Below, piece by piece: positions 33,165 through 42,436 of a stretch of DNA of 64,000 nucleotides. The notes beneath the pieces were generated by a model. The model saw only the letters and a list, made by a program, of their open reading frames with translations. It searched no databases and was not told where the DNA came from. Numbering within the stretch: position 1 is the stretch's first letter; each line of letters opens with the position of its first letter. Source of the DNA: CAVQBP01 sp963710745 (GTDB lineage: Bacteria; Bacteroidota; Ignavibacteria; Ignavibacteriales; Ignavibacteriaceae); contig CAVQBP010000025.1 of NCBI GenBank assembly GCA_963710745.1, positions 1 to 64,000 on the forward strand. Reading direction: 5' to 3'. Both the position numbers and the translations under genes were made by a program.

Positions 33165-36131
33165 ATGAAAAAGTTATTTCTTCTTTTTATAATGGCGTTC
33201 CTATCGCTAATTACATTGGAAGCAAATGCTTCAAGCATTTGGTTCATTAATCCTGTTAATGGGCAAACAGTAACCGGGGATGGATTTGGTTCTTCTCAAA
33301 CTACAGTACCATTAAACCTTCAATATAATCAACAAGCAATTAGTCCTTATTATGTAAAATTATTTGCAGCTCCTAAAGGAACATATCAATCAAACCAGGG
33401 AGAAGGTATTCCGCAATGGTTTTATTTAGAACCAGGCACATATTCGTGGCGGCTTGAATTGTGGGAAGGCAATGGTTTAGGCCAGTATTTTAAAACGGCA
33501 GAACAAACGATTACTTTTTATGTTAAACATACTATCACAGTTTCAAATAATTTTTACGGTGGCAATATAAATATTGATAACGTAATTAAAGCAAGCGGTT
33601 CTAATGCAATTAAGTTTACGGGGGATAATTTATTAATTGGTGCAATAGACCAAACTTATAATGGTCAATATTATCTTTGGAATCAGAATGGAACTAACAA
33701 TAGTGTGTGGAAGAAGAAACCTATGAATGGAACCTTTGCGAATATTTATGGTGGAACACCTCGAAACTTTAATTATACAGTAGTTTCAAATGATAATGGT
33801 GCAGAAATACAGGCGGCGATGAGGGCAAGATATGATATTACAAGGAATGATCAATCACTAGAATTTGGCAATACTTTTAATTCTGCAAATGTCCAGGTGA
33901 TAGAAGGAAACGATCTTTTAGCTCCTTCCCCGCAAACGGTTGGTGGTGTTTCATATAATTTTGTTAACTGGTCAGATGGATTAACGGATAATCCAAGAAC
34001 GATTTATTCGGGTGGAACTTTTACAGCAAAATATAAAGCTATTCATAAATCCGATGATGCCTCAGCTTTTTCCAACAATGGGCAGCGAAAGTTAATAGAA
34101 ACAAAATCCGGGAGCACTACATGGCTGCATCAGGTTTATACAAGTTTGGGACATATTTGGATCGAGCATTCTAGCAATTATGGAAGTTCATGGATACTCG
34201 GTAATAATGGACAACCATTAGACGGTTCAGCAGGCGGTAAAAATCCTTCTATAGCTTATACTAATGATTCCTGGAATAATTATAATTACATTGGTGTAGT
34301 TTGGCAGCAGCCTTACAATTCAACTTATAAAATTGTAGGTATGACATTTAGCCAAAATACCTCTTCTTCAACTATTCCTGGTTTTGCAAGTGAAGTTAGA
34401 ACATTGCACACTGAGTCTTCAGATGCATACAGTGTAAATGCAAATCCTAATTTTGTTTTAGCAGGAGCAGCCTTCGGTCCTTATCTTGTAACCTTTGAAA
34501 GGAAGAGTACAAGCGGAAGCTGGCAGCCAGGTATAAATTGGCTTGTTGGGCATATAGAGGATGTTGCCCAGTCCTATGACGGTCCGTTTGGTTATGTTGA
34601 AGCTAATGGACTTGTTAGTGGAACAAATTCCAGTTCAATAAACATTCAAATGTCTCCCTATCCTGATTACAATACTTCTATCGACATAGCGGTAAATCTT
34701 CTCCGGCAACAGGGCTCACCTGGTACAATTTACAGTCATTTTTTATTTTTAACTAAGGCAAATGGTTATTGGCAATATACTCAATATGATGATGGAATGA
34801 TATCATATAATTCTCCTGTGAATTCCGCTCCCTCAATTGTAAGCCTTAATGATTATGTTTATTCCGCTTGCTGGATAGAATATACCGATATGACATTTTA
34901 TTTTTACGATAGTGGTGTCCGCTACTACTTTGGTTCGAATGGTTCGGGAGCTGTATCGTGCTCTATAAACCGTGGAGGCGGTAACAGTAACGGCGGTTTT
35001 GCAGGTTGGAGCATTGGCGGAACGAATAGATCTATCCGGTTTGATAATGGAATTCCAGTTACCAGCAGCATCCGAAACTTGAGTACCACTGGTAGGTATG
35101 TCCAGGTTGGTAACGGTACCGGTTCAGATTTATCAAATATGTATGTGAGTTCATTCTATCCAACTTCTTCTCCATATTATTTTGCTACATCTGCTGCATT
35201 GAATCCCTTGAGTAAAGATAATACTGTGATAGTCGAAGGCAGAGGATTTGATCTTAACTTGGGAGATGCAGCATTCAGCTACATGTTTGAAGATTTGAAT
35301 GTAGATGGGAAAAATATTGGATTTGTAGATGCATCCGATAAACTCGATTATGGTAAATTAGAAAACTTGAATAATGCTCTGATTACAATGCCATTCCAGG
35401 TAACAGAAAATTCAAAAATAGTTTTTTCAGAAAAATCAGGTTTTGCTGATTCTCTTGCTGGAGAAAAAAAACTTGGAAAGAATGGCTTTATCAATTTTAA
35501 ACTTGATTTAATTGATGCAGCTACAGGTATGGTATTGGCACCGGTAAAAACAGTAAATATTAATTCATCAAACGATTACTCTGTCAGAACACCTTCATAT
35601 TTACTAAATGCAGATGGGCTTACAGGGAAAACAGTAAGAATGAAAATCTCACTGGAAAGTAATTTAATTGAGAAGTTAACGAGCTATTTAGCTGTAGGTG
35701 ATACAGCCAATATTCCCGAACATCTCAAGACAAGATTTAATGTTCAGCGTTCTAATTTAATTCTAACTAAAAGCTTCAAGGAAGAGAATGAAACAACCAG
35801 TAAAACCACTTTAAATAATCTGGAAGTAATAGACTTGGATGTACCAACAACATATGCACTTACTCAGAATTATCCAAATCCTTTTAATCCATCGACTACA
35901 ATATCTTATCAGCTTCCAAAAGATGGAATGGTTACTTTGAAAATATTTGATATGCTGGGGCGTGAAGTTGCAACATTGATTAATAATGAACAAAAGACAG
36001 TAGGAAGATATGATGTAAGTTTCAATGCTAATAACTTAGCAAGCGGAGTTTATATTTATCAATTGCGAGTTAATGATGCCGTAGGTGAGAAGGGATACAC
36101 AGCTACCAAAAAGTTAATGTTACTCAAATAA
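33165..36131 (+). CDS. T9SS-sorted secreted protein
   Basis: A 988-residue secreted protein. It begins with a signal peptide (L-F-L-L-F-I-M-A-F-L-S-L) and ends with a type IX sorting domain: N-Y-P-N-P-F-N-P-S-T near residue 905, then G-R-E-V-A-T-L-I and K-K-L-M-L-L-K. The main body has a FlgD-like/BNR-type repetitive beta region and a V-P-L-N-L-Q-Y-N N-terminal module. No catalytic residues are evident. It is probably surface-anchored or released and might bind polymers. It stands alone, followed by a bidirectional terminator. Confidence 0.85.
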   Translation: MKKLFLLFIMAFLSLITLEANASSIWFINPVNGQTVTGDGFGSSQTTVPLNLQYNQQAISPYYVKLFAAPKGTYQSNQGEGIPQWFYLEPGTYSWRLELWEGNGLGQYFKTAEQTITFYVKHTITVSNNFYGGNINIDNVIKASGSNAIKFTGDNLLIGAIDQTYNGQYYLWNQNGTNNSVWKKKPMNGTFANIYGGTPRNFNYTVVSNDNGAEIQAAMRARYDITRNDQSLEFGNTFNSANVQVIEGNDLLAPSPQTVGGVSYNFVNWSDGLTDNPRTIYSGGTFTAKYKAIHKSDDASAFSNNGQRKLIETKSGSTTWLHQVYTSLGHIWIEHSSNYGSSWILGNNGQPLDGSAGGKNPSIAYTNDSWNNYNYIGVVWQQPYNSTYKIVGMTFSQNTSSSTIPGFASEVRTLHTESSDAYSVNANPNFVLAGAAFGPYLVTFERKSTSGSWQPGINWLVGHIEDVAQSYDGPFGYVEANGLVSGTNSSSINIQMSPYPDYNTSIDIAVNLLRQQGSPGTIYSHFLFLTKANGYWQYTQYDDGMISYNSPVNSAPSIVSLNDYVYSACWIEYTDMTFYFYDSGVRYYFGSNGSGAVSCSINRGGGNSNGGFAGWSIGGTNRSIRFDNGIPVTSSIRNLSTTGRYVQVGNGTGSDLSNMYVSSFYPTSSPYYFATSAALNPLSKDNTVIVEGRGFDLNLGDAAFSYMFEDLNVDGKNIGFVDASDKLDYGKLENLNNALITMPFQVTENSKIVFSEKSGFADSLAGEKKLGKNGFINFKLDLIDAATGMVLAPVKTVNINSSNDYSVRTPSYLLNADGLTGKTVRMKISLESNLIEKLTSYLAVGDTANIPEHLKTRFNVQRSNLILTKSFKEENETTSKTTLNNLEVIDLDVPTTYALTQNYPNPFNPSTTISYQLPKDGMVTLKIFDMLGREVATLINNEQKTVGRYDVSFNANNLASGVYIYQLRVNDAVGEKGYTATKKLMLLK

Positions 36132-36157
36132 ATTGTAGACGTTAAAAACTATTATAC

Positions 36158-36187
36158 TATCCCGGAAGATTTAGATCTTTCGGGATA
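36158..36187. terminator. Bidirectional terminator
   Basis: TATCCCGGAAGAT / ATCTTTCGGGATA hairpin with TTAG loop between convergent genes. Confidence 0.8.
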
Positions 36188-36199
36188 GCATATATTAAA

Positions 36200-36943
36200 T
36201 TAAAACTCAATCCCGTACTGCAATACCGAAAGGACATCATACTCTCTATCTGTTGTAATTGCTCCTTTAAATCCTAACCCGATTGTTTGATTTTCCTGGA
36301 TTCTGAATTTAATTCCCGGCAGCAAATAAAAAGAAGTACCATCCTGGGTAATTTCACCACCGCCTTCAATTATTGGATAGAAAAGCTTCGATGCTCTGAA
36401 TACAAATGCACCTTCGTATTCTGCCATTTTATCTTTTGCATCATAATGGATATCTCCGTTAAAGACAACAACAGGAGGTAAAGCTTCCTTAATTCCGAAT
36501 CCGAATAATCCTTTATATGTATTCGATTCAACTGAACCGGTTGGTATGCTTACCTGTCCAAACACGCTGATTCCAAAGTTTTCATTTTCAGTTGTGAACA
36601 CATTATACATCAGCATCATTTCCGAATAAGCTTCATGATTCACTCCATCGCTTCTTAAATGAATCCCAAGATTTGGTGCTAAACCGGCTTCAATGTGGTA
36701 AGCAAAGTCATTGCTTAAATCTGTTCCTTCTCTAAATTGTAAACCGGATAAACGAAATGAAACCGTCCCGGGTTCATCTGCAAGTGCCATGTGAGCAAAG
36801 AACGGGTGGACAAATAAATCTTCATGTTCAGTTTCTGCTTTACCGGATTGTTGATCTTGAGATAAATTTGATTGTCCAAACATATTATAAGGTAAAAATA
36901 TAATTGTTGAAAAAACTATTATAGATAAGATTTGCTTTAACAT
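36200..36943 (-). CDS. Outer-membrane beta-barrel protein
   Basis: A 247-residue secreted protein with a signal peptide (I-I-V-F-S-T-I-I-F-L-P-Y-N-M-F-G) and a body of amphipathic strands ending L-Q-Y-G-I-E-F, the terminal strand of a barrel. The region after the signal contains H-E-D-L-F-V-H-P-F-F-A-H, which includes three His that could bind a metal. A sigma-54-like site may lie at 36979-36993. It borders the metal region, so a link to metal export is possible but unproven. Confidence 0.6.
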   Translation of the reverse strand: MLKQILSIIVFSTIIFLPYNMFGQSNLSQDQQSGKAETEHEDLFVHPFFAHMALADEPGTVSFRLSGLQFREGTDLSNDFAYHIEAGLAPNLGIHLRSDGVNHEAYSEMMLMYNVFTTENENFGISVFGQVSIPTGSVESNTYKGLFGFGIKEALPPVVVFNGDIHYDAKDKMAEYEGAFVFRASKLFYPIIEGGGEITQDGTSFYLLPGIKFRIQENQTIGLGFKGAITTDREYDVLSVLQYGIEF

Positions 36944-37495
36944 TTTTAACTCCAGTATTTAAGTTTCAAAAATTTTTCGATAACATGATGCCAACTACCG
37001 TACCGAAATTACTTCAAGCCTGTTTATATTCTTTTTTTTTGAATTAGATAGGAAATAATTTTTCGCACTTTAAATCTTCTGCGAAATTATTTAGCAGAAT
37101 TCAATAGGACCTCTCTTAAGTGTGATATTTTTTCACAGCATTTCAATTCAATTCCAGCCACGAATTACACTAATTTATTTTATACATATTTAAATCTATT
37201 CGTGTTAATTCGTGCCTGCACGCCGAAGTGCTATCAGTTCTATATTTCGGCACGCAGGCGTGAAATTATGCCATAGGCATCACTAAGTGAGTGGTTAAAT
37301 GAAGTTTCGGTGGGAAATTTAAATTTCTAAAAAATTTTAAAAAAATTAAAAATATTAACTGCTAAAAGTTCATTTTTAATTAAAATTCAAAGATAGTTTT
37401 TGGTATATAGATTGGTCTTTCTTATGTGGTTCAAAGTAATTTATGTAATAAATAAATCTAATTAACATAATAAAAACAAAATTTAAGGTGAGCAT
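36944..37495. other. Intergenic region with palindromic repeat
   Basis: No gene. A GTGCCTGCACGCCGAAG / TTCGGCACGCAGGCG imperfect inverted repeat spans about 37211-37262, one of the window's dispersed palindromes. Sigma-54-like sites lie near 36979-36993 (minus strand) and 37401-37416 (plus strand). Confidence 0.45.
37401..37416 (+). promoter_or_regulatory. Possible sigma-54 promoter
   Basis: TGGTAT-N5-TTGG, an imperfect match to TGGCAC-N5-TTGC, 80 bp before the first gene of the metal region. Weak alone, but it agrees with the two other sites at 52514 and 54894. Confidence 0.35.
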
Positions 37496-37927
37496 ATGTT
37501 ACACAAAAAAAATGTTCTGATGATTAAATCTTTCATAATAGCTGGTTTATTTTTCTTTTCACTTCCTTCCTTCTCCCAGGTTAATAATCTAGAAAACAAA
37601 ATAAAAGTACCTAACGATCCTGGAGCTAAAATAGGCAGTTTTGGATATTTTCAAACGTATATATTAGAAAGCTCGAATGCTAATTACAATAATTATTCTC
37701 ATATAACAGCTAATAATTCAACTAATCAAAAATCTGATCATTCACTAATTGACCCTGGGTTAAAAAAAGGAAGCTTCGCTTATTTTCAGTACCAGAAAAA
37801 AAATAATTTGATTGCTTATAATGCAATAAACTATCAAAGTAATTCATCAATAGATCCCGGTACAAAAAAAGGCAGCTATGCTTATTTTCAATACCGGAGA
37901 ATGAAAATAACAAATATGGAAGAATAA
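37496..37927 (+). CDS. Secreted protein with three DPGxKxGSxxYFQ repeats
   Basis: A 143-residue protein. A signal peptide (I-I-A-G-L-F-F-F-S-L-P) is followed by three copies of a 13-residue motif: D-P-G-A-K-I-G-S-F-G-Y-F-Q (residues 41-53), D-P-G-L-K-K-G-S-F-A-Y-F-Q (86-98) and D-P-G-T-K-K-G-S-Y-A-Y-F-Q (120-132), joined by Asn-rich linkers. I do not know this family. The repeat could be a small structural or metal-site unit. It starts the metal region and is 61 bp before a Met-rich CpxP-like gene, so they may form an operon. Confidence 0.65.
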   Translation: MLHKKNVLMIKSFIIAGLFFFSLPSFSQVNNLENKIKVPNDPGAKIGSFGYFQTYILESSNANYNNYSHITANNSTNQKSDHSLIDPGLKKGSFAYFQYQKKNNLIAYNAINYQSNSSIDPGTKKGSYAYFQYRRMKITNMEE

Positions 37928-37988
37928 AAGTCGAGCAATATAAATGTCTAATTAACAGTAATTAAAAACAAAATTTTAAGATGAAATT

Positions 37989-38609
37989 ATGTTACGAATA
38001 AAAAACTTTTTCACGGTTGGAACTTTAATGGTTTCAGGTTTACTATTGCTCTCATCCCCGGTTTTTCCTCATGGAGGTGAGAATGGAGGACAGGGATGCG
38101 GAAATCAATCATTTGATAAAAGCAATCTTTCAAAAGAACAGTTAAATAAAATTGATGAAATACAGGATAAGTATGATAAAGAAATACTTCCTCTGCGCCA
38201 GAAGGTCAATTTATTACGAACCGAAGCTTACAACTACAGTTTGAATGATAATATAGATATTGAAAAAGTAAAAGATTATCGTCAGCAAATACGCGACTTT
38301 CAAGGCAAAATAGATGACTCACAGTTAGATAAAACTGCCGAAATAAATAAAGTATTACCAAAAGACCAGCAGATAAGTTTTAATAGCTATTTAAATGAAT
38401 ATGCTGATAATACAGGTTCAGGCTCCAACTGCGGAATGATGCAGGGTATGATGGGAAATGGAATGCATGGTATGATGAAAGGTATGATGGGGAATGGAAT
38501 GCACGGAAATAATTCCGGAGGTATGATGGGTGGAATGATGAATGGAGGCGGTTCAAGTAATATGACGCATGGTAACGGAACGATGCATGGTAATGGAAGC
38601 GATCAATAA
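37989..38609 (+). CDS. Met-rich CpxP/Spy-like periplasmic protein
   Basis: A 206-residue protein. After a signal peptide, residues 45-125 form a Spy/CpxP-type helical domain (L-S-K-E-Q-L-N-K-I-D-E-I-Q-D-K-Y). The last 75 residues are Met-, His- and Gly-rich (G-M-M-Q-G-M-M-G-N-G-M-H and similar), which suggests Cu(I) or Ag(I) binding. It is a paralogue of the protein at 52878, with the same middle domain. It belongs to the heavy-metal resistance type (PF13801). The copper role is inferred from the Met cluster and context. Confidence 0.8.
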   Translation: MLRIKNFFTVGTLMVSGLLLLSSPVFPHGGENGGQGCGNQSFDKSNLSKEQLNKIDEIQDKYDKEILPLRQKVNLLRTEAYNYSLNDNIDIEKVKDYRQQIRDFQGKIDDSQLDKTAEINKVLPKDQQISFNSYLNEYADNTGSGSNCGMMQGMMGNGMHGMMKGMMGNGMHGNNSGGMMGGMMNGGGSSNMTHGNGTMHGNGSDQ

Positions 38610-38632
38610 TATAAGTTAAATGTAAATCAAAT

Positions 38633-38766
38633 TTCTAAGAGGTTGCTTAAAAAGTAATGATAAAATCTGCCTTACTTAAGGCATGTTAAAAAATATATAA
38701 AAATCAATTAAATAATATTATGGTCCACTTTGCAAAAATAATTTACTTTGCGGCAGCCTCTTAGAA
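38633..38766. mobile_element. MITE-like element with TTCTAAGAGG inverted ends
   Basis: A 134-bp segment starting TTCTAAGAGGTTGC and ending GCAGCCTCTTAGAA, an imperfect inverted repeat of about 20 bases. No coding sequence inside. It is followed at 38785-38850 by two perfect small palindromes (GTCAGGACT and GCTCAGTTC types). Confidence 0.6.
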
Positions 38767-38888
38767 TATTAAAAAAAAATTTCGTAAGTCAGGACTCCAG
38801 TCCTGACTTCGTAACTTGTAAATGCTCAGTTCAGGAGAACTGAGCTACGTAGATTAAATTTATTAACTACAAAATGGTGAGGTGTGAG

Positions 38889-39884
38889 ATGAATGATAAG
38901 ATTAAACAAATAAATAAAAAATCTATCCATGCAGGATTTGTCGGCAGTTTATCATTCTTAGCTGTTTACTTTTTAATAGTATTTATTGCCAATTCTTTTT
39001 CTCACGCCATAGATGGATTTATAAACTCATGGTATTGGATTGCAGCACTGACTATAGGGTTTGGTTTTCAGATCGGGTTATATATTCATGTAAGACAAAC
39101 AATTAAGCTGAAAAAAGAAAGAAGAGAAGCTGCTTCGGCAGTTGCGATTGGTGCAGGTACCTCAACTGTTTCGATGATTGCGTGCTGTGCTCACCATCTT
39201 ACAGATATCCTGCCAATATTAGGATTATCGACCGCTGCCATATTCCTTTCTACTTACCAGCTAATTTTTATGAGCATTGGAGTTATTTCAAATATAATAG
39301 GAGTTACATATATGCTAAGAATCATTTCAAAACATCATTTATTTTTTGATGAAAATAAATGGTTGTCGAAATTGAGCAGTTATAATTTCAAAAAAGTTTT
39401 CCAGGTAGAAGTCCCTGTGCTGTCTCTATTTTTAATACTAAGCATTTTAACTTTGCAGCCTTCTTCAACTACGCTGGCAAAAAGTTCAAATATTATTCTT
39501 AAGCCTGCCTATGCCGAAGCGAAGCTTCAGCTTCGCGCAGGCAGGAAAGATAAGGTTACATTGGAGTCGAAAGAAGCTGCAGGCAACGGTATCTGGGTAG
39601 ATATAAACGGAGAATATTTACCGAAGGAAAATAAAATTAATTTTCAAATAAGATTTACTACACATTCAGGCAGAATGGATTTCGAGGTTAATAAAATTGC
39701 GTTCTTGAAAATAAACGGAGAGCTTCTGAAAGTTGACGGTACCTGGAATGGTACATTGCCCGGTGGTCATCACCGTCATGGAGATTTAACTTTTAAAAAT
39801 ATACCGGGCAATGCCTCGGATATCGAATTAATACTTTCTTATGAAGGCAAATTTGGTACAAGAAGTTTTGAATGGAAAATATAA
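38889..39884 (+). CDS. Membrane protein with a C-C-A-H-H metal-like motif
   Basis: A 331-residue protein of a family seen near copper ATPases. I chose the ATG at 38889, which follows a GAGGTG ribosome site; an earlier ATG at 38874 lies inside that site. The first 180 residues carry about six membrane segments with S-M-I-A-C-C-A-H-H-L-T-D near residue 103, a probable metal-binding group inside the membrane. The C-terminal 140 residues form an extracytoplasmic beta domain (E-I-N-G-type strands). A 42-bp palindromic insert at 39504-39545 adds 14 residues at the junction. Reduced-copper sensing or transfer is plausible. Confidence 0.6.
   Translation: MNDKIKQINKKSIHAGFVGSLSFLAVYFLIVFIANSFSHAIDGFINSWYWIAALTIGFGFQIGLYIHVRQTIKLKKERREAASAVAIGAGTSTVSMIACCAHHLTDILPILGLSTAAIFLSTYQLIFMSIGVISNIIGVTYMLRIISKHHLFFDENKWLSKLSSYNFKKVFQVEVPVLSLFLILSILTLQPSSTTLAKSSNIILKPAYAEAKLQLRAGRKDKVTLESKEAAGNGIWVDINGEYLPKENKINFQIRFTTHSGRMDFEVNKIAFLKINGELLKVDGTWNGTLPGGHHRHGDLTFKNIPGNASDIELILSYEGKFGTRSFEWKI
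39504..39545 (+). repeat. In-frame palindromic element in a coding region
   Basis: CCTGCCTATGCC ... GGCAGG with inner GAAGCGAAGCTTCAGCTTCG palindrome; 42 bases, so 14 codons, and the reading frame is kept. The same outer arms occur at 16962, 40491, 45065 and 52778. Confidence 0.7.
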
Positions 39885-39967
39885 TATGAGACATTGTGAA
39901 GCAATCAATTTGAATATCAAATCCTTATATTTAATTTATTACAGCAAAAAAATAAAAGGAGGAAAAA

Positions 39968-40357
39968 ATGGGCTACTACTTTTCGAAAACCGTTAGCGGT
40001 AATTTTGAAGACACAATCCAAAAGGTTACTGATGAATTAAAGAAAGAAGGATTCGGCATTTTAACAGAAATTGATGTGAAAGCAACATTGAAGAAAAAGC
40101 TGGATGTTGATTTCAAAAATTATAGAATACTTGGTGCGTGCAATCCGCCTTATGCTTACAAAGCACTGCAGTCAGAAGATATAATCGGAACGATGCTTCC
40201 ATGTAATGTTATTGTAATCGAACAGGAAGAAGGTAAAATAGAAATAGCTGCTGTTGATCCCGTCGCTTCAATGCAGGCAATTGAAAATCCTGATCTCGCT
40301 GGTGTAGCTAATGAAATAAGAGAGAAACTATCTAAAGTGATAGAAGTTATTCAATAA
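39968..40357 (+). CDS. DUF302 family protein
   Basis: A 129-residue protein with the complete DUF302 pattern: V-S-G-N-F-E-D-T, then L-K-K-E-G-F-G-I-L, the core L-G-A-C-N-P-P-Y-A-Y-K-A-L, and L-P-C-N-V. The conserved C-N-P dipeptide in the core and the C in L-P-C-N are typical and may bind a thiol-reactive metal. DUF302 proteins occur next to copper, arsenic and sulfur genes. A clear AAAGGAGG ribosome site precedes the start. It follows the membrane metal protein by 83 bp. Confidence 0.9.
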   Translation: MGYYFSKTVSGNFEDTIQKVTDELKKEGFGILTEIDVKATLKKKLDVDFKNYRILGACNPPYAYKALQSEDIIGTMLPCNVIVIEQEEGKIEIAAVDPVASMQAIENPDLAGVANEIREKLSKVIEVIQ

Positions 40358-40472
40358 GTATACTTGAAGTTTGATAGCGATAGAGAGGCTTTAGATTAAT
40401 CTCAATTATTAATTCCATTAAAAACTATGCAATTTGAGGATTAAATAGAAAGTTAAGTAGAGTATAATATTC

Positions 40473-40720
40473 TCTTAACCAATAATATTTAACCTGCCTG
40501 CCGTCAGGCAGGGAAAAAATATTTCAAATATTTTACATTATATTATCTTAAAAAATGAACTCTATCCAACCTTTCCCTTCAAAGGGAAAGGCTTATTGTC
40601 AATCATAACAAAACATAAGAATTGTTATCCTTGATATTTTAAGACAATAATGACAAGGAATGGTTTTTTGTGACAACAAGTCCTTCTCTTTTTAAGAGAA
40701 GGACTATAGGATGAGTTCAA
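40473..40720 (+). repeat. Inverted-repeat arm A: palindrome plus MITE-like unit
   Basis: The first 50 bases (40473-40522, with CCTGCCTGCCGTCAGGCAGG) match, inverted, 45055-45104 exactly. A 165-bp unit follows at 40556-40720, bounded by TGAACTCTATCC and GGATGAGTTCAA. Inside it are two hairpins, CCTTTCCCTT / AAGGGAAAGG and AGTCCTTCTCTT / AAGAGAAGGACT. Confidence 0.85.
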
Positions 40721-40790
40721 GTTTTAATAAAATTTTGAATATCTTTAGTTAAAATTTAAAATGAAATTTCATAACTTAAGATATAAACAG

Positions 40791-41306
40791 ATGAAAAATG
40801 TTTTTGCTCTTTTCGCCTTGTTTTCTTTAATACTTTTTAGTAATACTTTTGCACAGCAAACTAAAAATCAAAAGCAAACAATTGATTCTGCTTTGATTAT
40901 GCGTAGGCAAATGATTCATTCAAGAAGTTCACTAGTTATGCCTTTTAATATGAATAAAGTGACACATTATTTTTTTGATACGAAAAGCGGTGGTGTATTA
41001 AAAATCAAAGCGAAAGATTCGAAGGATACTTCTCAAGTAAATTTAATAAGAGAACATCTTAAAAAAGAACATGATTTATTTTCTAATGGTAATTTTGGTG
41101 ATCCAAAAACACTTCACGGTATGAATATGCCGGGGCTTAAAACATTAAAAAGTTCAAGAGATAAGTATAAATTTGAATACAAAGTATTATCTGATGGTGC
41201 ACAGCTTTCTTTCATATCCAAAGATTCTGTAGTAATTAATGCACTTCATCGGTGGTTTGCGGCACAGTTGAGAGATCACGGCAGTGATGCAAAGAATCAT
41301 GAATAA
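40791..41306 (+). CDS. Periplasmic protein of the HRWF-AQL-DHG family
   Basis: A 171-residue secreted protein whose family is often misannotated as aspartate carbamoyltransferase. It shows the family features: V-T-H-Y-F-F-D, G-G-V-L-K-I-K-A-K-D, H-G-M-N-M-P-G-L, D-G-A-Q-L-S-F and the C-terminal H-R-W-F-A-A-Q-L-R-D-H-G-S-D-A. I start it at the second Met (40791), where a signal peptide (F-A-L-F-A-L-F-S-L-I-L-F) begins, rather than at 40761. The family is common beside copper resistance genes. Function unknown. Confidence 0.75.
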   Translation: MKNVFALFALFSLILFSNTFAQQTKNQKQTIDSALIMRRQMIHSRSSLVMPFNMNKVTHYFFDTKSGGVLKIKAKDSKDTSQVNLIREHLKKEHDLFSNGNFGDPKTLHGMNMPGLKTLKSSRDKYKFEYKVLSDGAQLSFISKDSVVINALHRWFAAQLRDHGSDAKNHE

Positions 41307-41335
41307 AAATTATTTACCTGATTACGGTACGGAAA

Positions 41336-41941
41336 TTGAAAAAACCAGAAGGAAGTATAATAGGAATTCCAAACATTATAATCTTTTTTGAAATTCCTAT
41401 GGAATTGTTTTTGTATCGGCGGTGGAGAAAAAGATTATTTAGACAAATAAAAGAAGGTAAAGTTCTTGAAGTAGGAATTGGAACCGGCAAAAATTTACCC
41501 TATTATCCTTTTATCAATAATGGTATAGGAATAGATTTAAGTGAGGGAATGCTGAAACAAGCCCGGAATTCAGCTTCCAAAAAGAATATTGTATTGCTGC
41601 AGGCCGATGCGCAAAAACTTCCTTTTTGTGATGATACTTTTAATAAGGTAGTTGCAACATATGTTTTTTGTTCAGTACCCGATCCGGTAATTGGTTTAAG
41701 CGAAATCAGAAGAGTGTTAAAACCAGATGGCAAGCTTTTAATGCTGGAACATGTGCTGCCTGAAAATAATTTACTTAAAAAATTATTTAATAAAATTAAT
41801 CCTTTTGTAGTGAAGAAAAGCGGGGTTCATATAAATCGAAAAACAGGAAACAATATAAAAAAGGCAGGTTTTAAAATCACAAAAGAGGTTAACTTTTTTT
41901 CAACTATTTTTAAATATTTTGAAGCAGAAAAAAATGCATAA
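41336..41941 (+). CDS. Class I SAM-dependent methyltransferase
   Basis: A 201-residue methyltransferase with L-E-V-G-I-G-T-G-K-N-L (motif I, about 43-53), G-I-D-L-S-E-G-M-L (post I), A-D-A-Q-K-L-P-F (motif II) and E-I-R-R-V-L-K-P-D-G-K-L (motif III). The pattern is of the UbiE/phospholipid methyltransferase kind. The start is uncertain: TTG at 41336 gives the full N-terminus but lacks a strong ribosome site; an ATG at 41399 would begin at M-E-L-F-L-Y-R-R-W. It lies in the repeat-bounded segment with no gene-specific partner. Substrate unknown. Confidence 0.8.
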   Translation: MKKPEGSIIGIPNIIIFFEIPMELFLYRRWRKRLFRQIKEGKVLEVGIGTGKNLPYYPFINNGIGIDLSEGMLKQARNSASKKNIVLLQADAQKLPFCDDTFNKVVATYVFCSVPDPVIGLSEIRRVLKPDGKLLMLEHVLPENNLLKKLFNKINPFVVKKSGVHINRKTGNNIKKAGFKITKEVNFFSTIFKYFEAEKNA

Positions 41942-41990
41942 AAGTCATATTTTTTAGCTACCTAATATATAACTGATTCTTCTTTTCCGA

Positions 41991-42145
41991 ATGGATATTT
42001 TTATGCACATGTTTATCCATTTGATTTAACTTCACGCGCGGATTAGGGAATTGAAGGAGCTAAAAAAGCTGCGGAAGAATTACTGAAAATCTGGATTAAA
42101 GAAAAAAAGGCAAACGGTGAAAAGATTCCTATTGAAGAATTTTAA
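41991..42145 (+). pseudogene. HicB-like antitoxin remnant
   Basis: A reading frame with no start codon. It translates to Y-P-F-D-L-T-S-R-A-D, a TAG stop at 42045-42047, then G-I-E-G-A-K-K-A-A-E-E-L-L-K and G-E-K-I-P-I-E. The order (G then A-K-K-A-A-E-E-L-L then G-E-x-I-P) matches HicB-type antitoxins. There is no HicA toxin beside it. It is a decayed fragment. Confidence 0.45.
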
Positions 42146-42196
42146 TATTTCATTGAATAAATATAATATGTATTAGTTAGATAGTTTTTAAATAAC

Positions 42197-42390
42197 TGAA
42201 CTCTATCCAATCGTTCCCTTACAAAGTGAAAGGCTTATTTGAGGTAATGACATAAAATAATACTGCTTAACATTTTATTTGCATTAAGAAAATAAATTGA
42301 TAAAAAGGATAGTAATAAGTTTAATTGCCAACAAATCCTTTTCCTTGTAGGAGAAGGATTATCCAAAGGATCCTTCGGATAGGATGAGGT
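42197..42390 (+). repeat. MITE-like unit B
   Basis: Starts TGAACTCTATCC, holds a degenerate CCCTT / AAAG hairpin, AGGATAGTAATAAG and a CCTTTTCC / GGAGAAGG hairpin, and ends GGATGAGG. Related to units A (40556-40720) and C (44840-45033). It lies directly upstream of the DUF559 pseudogene. Confidence 0.75.
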
Positions 42391-42436
42391 TTTGGATTTC
42401 TATCTTTTAATCACTTTTATTTAGAGTGAGTTTTTT

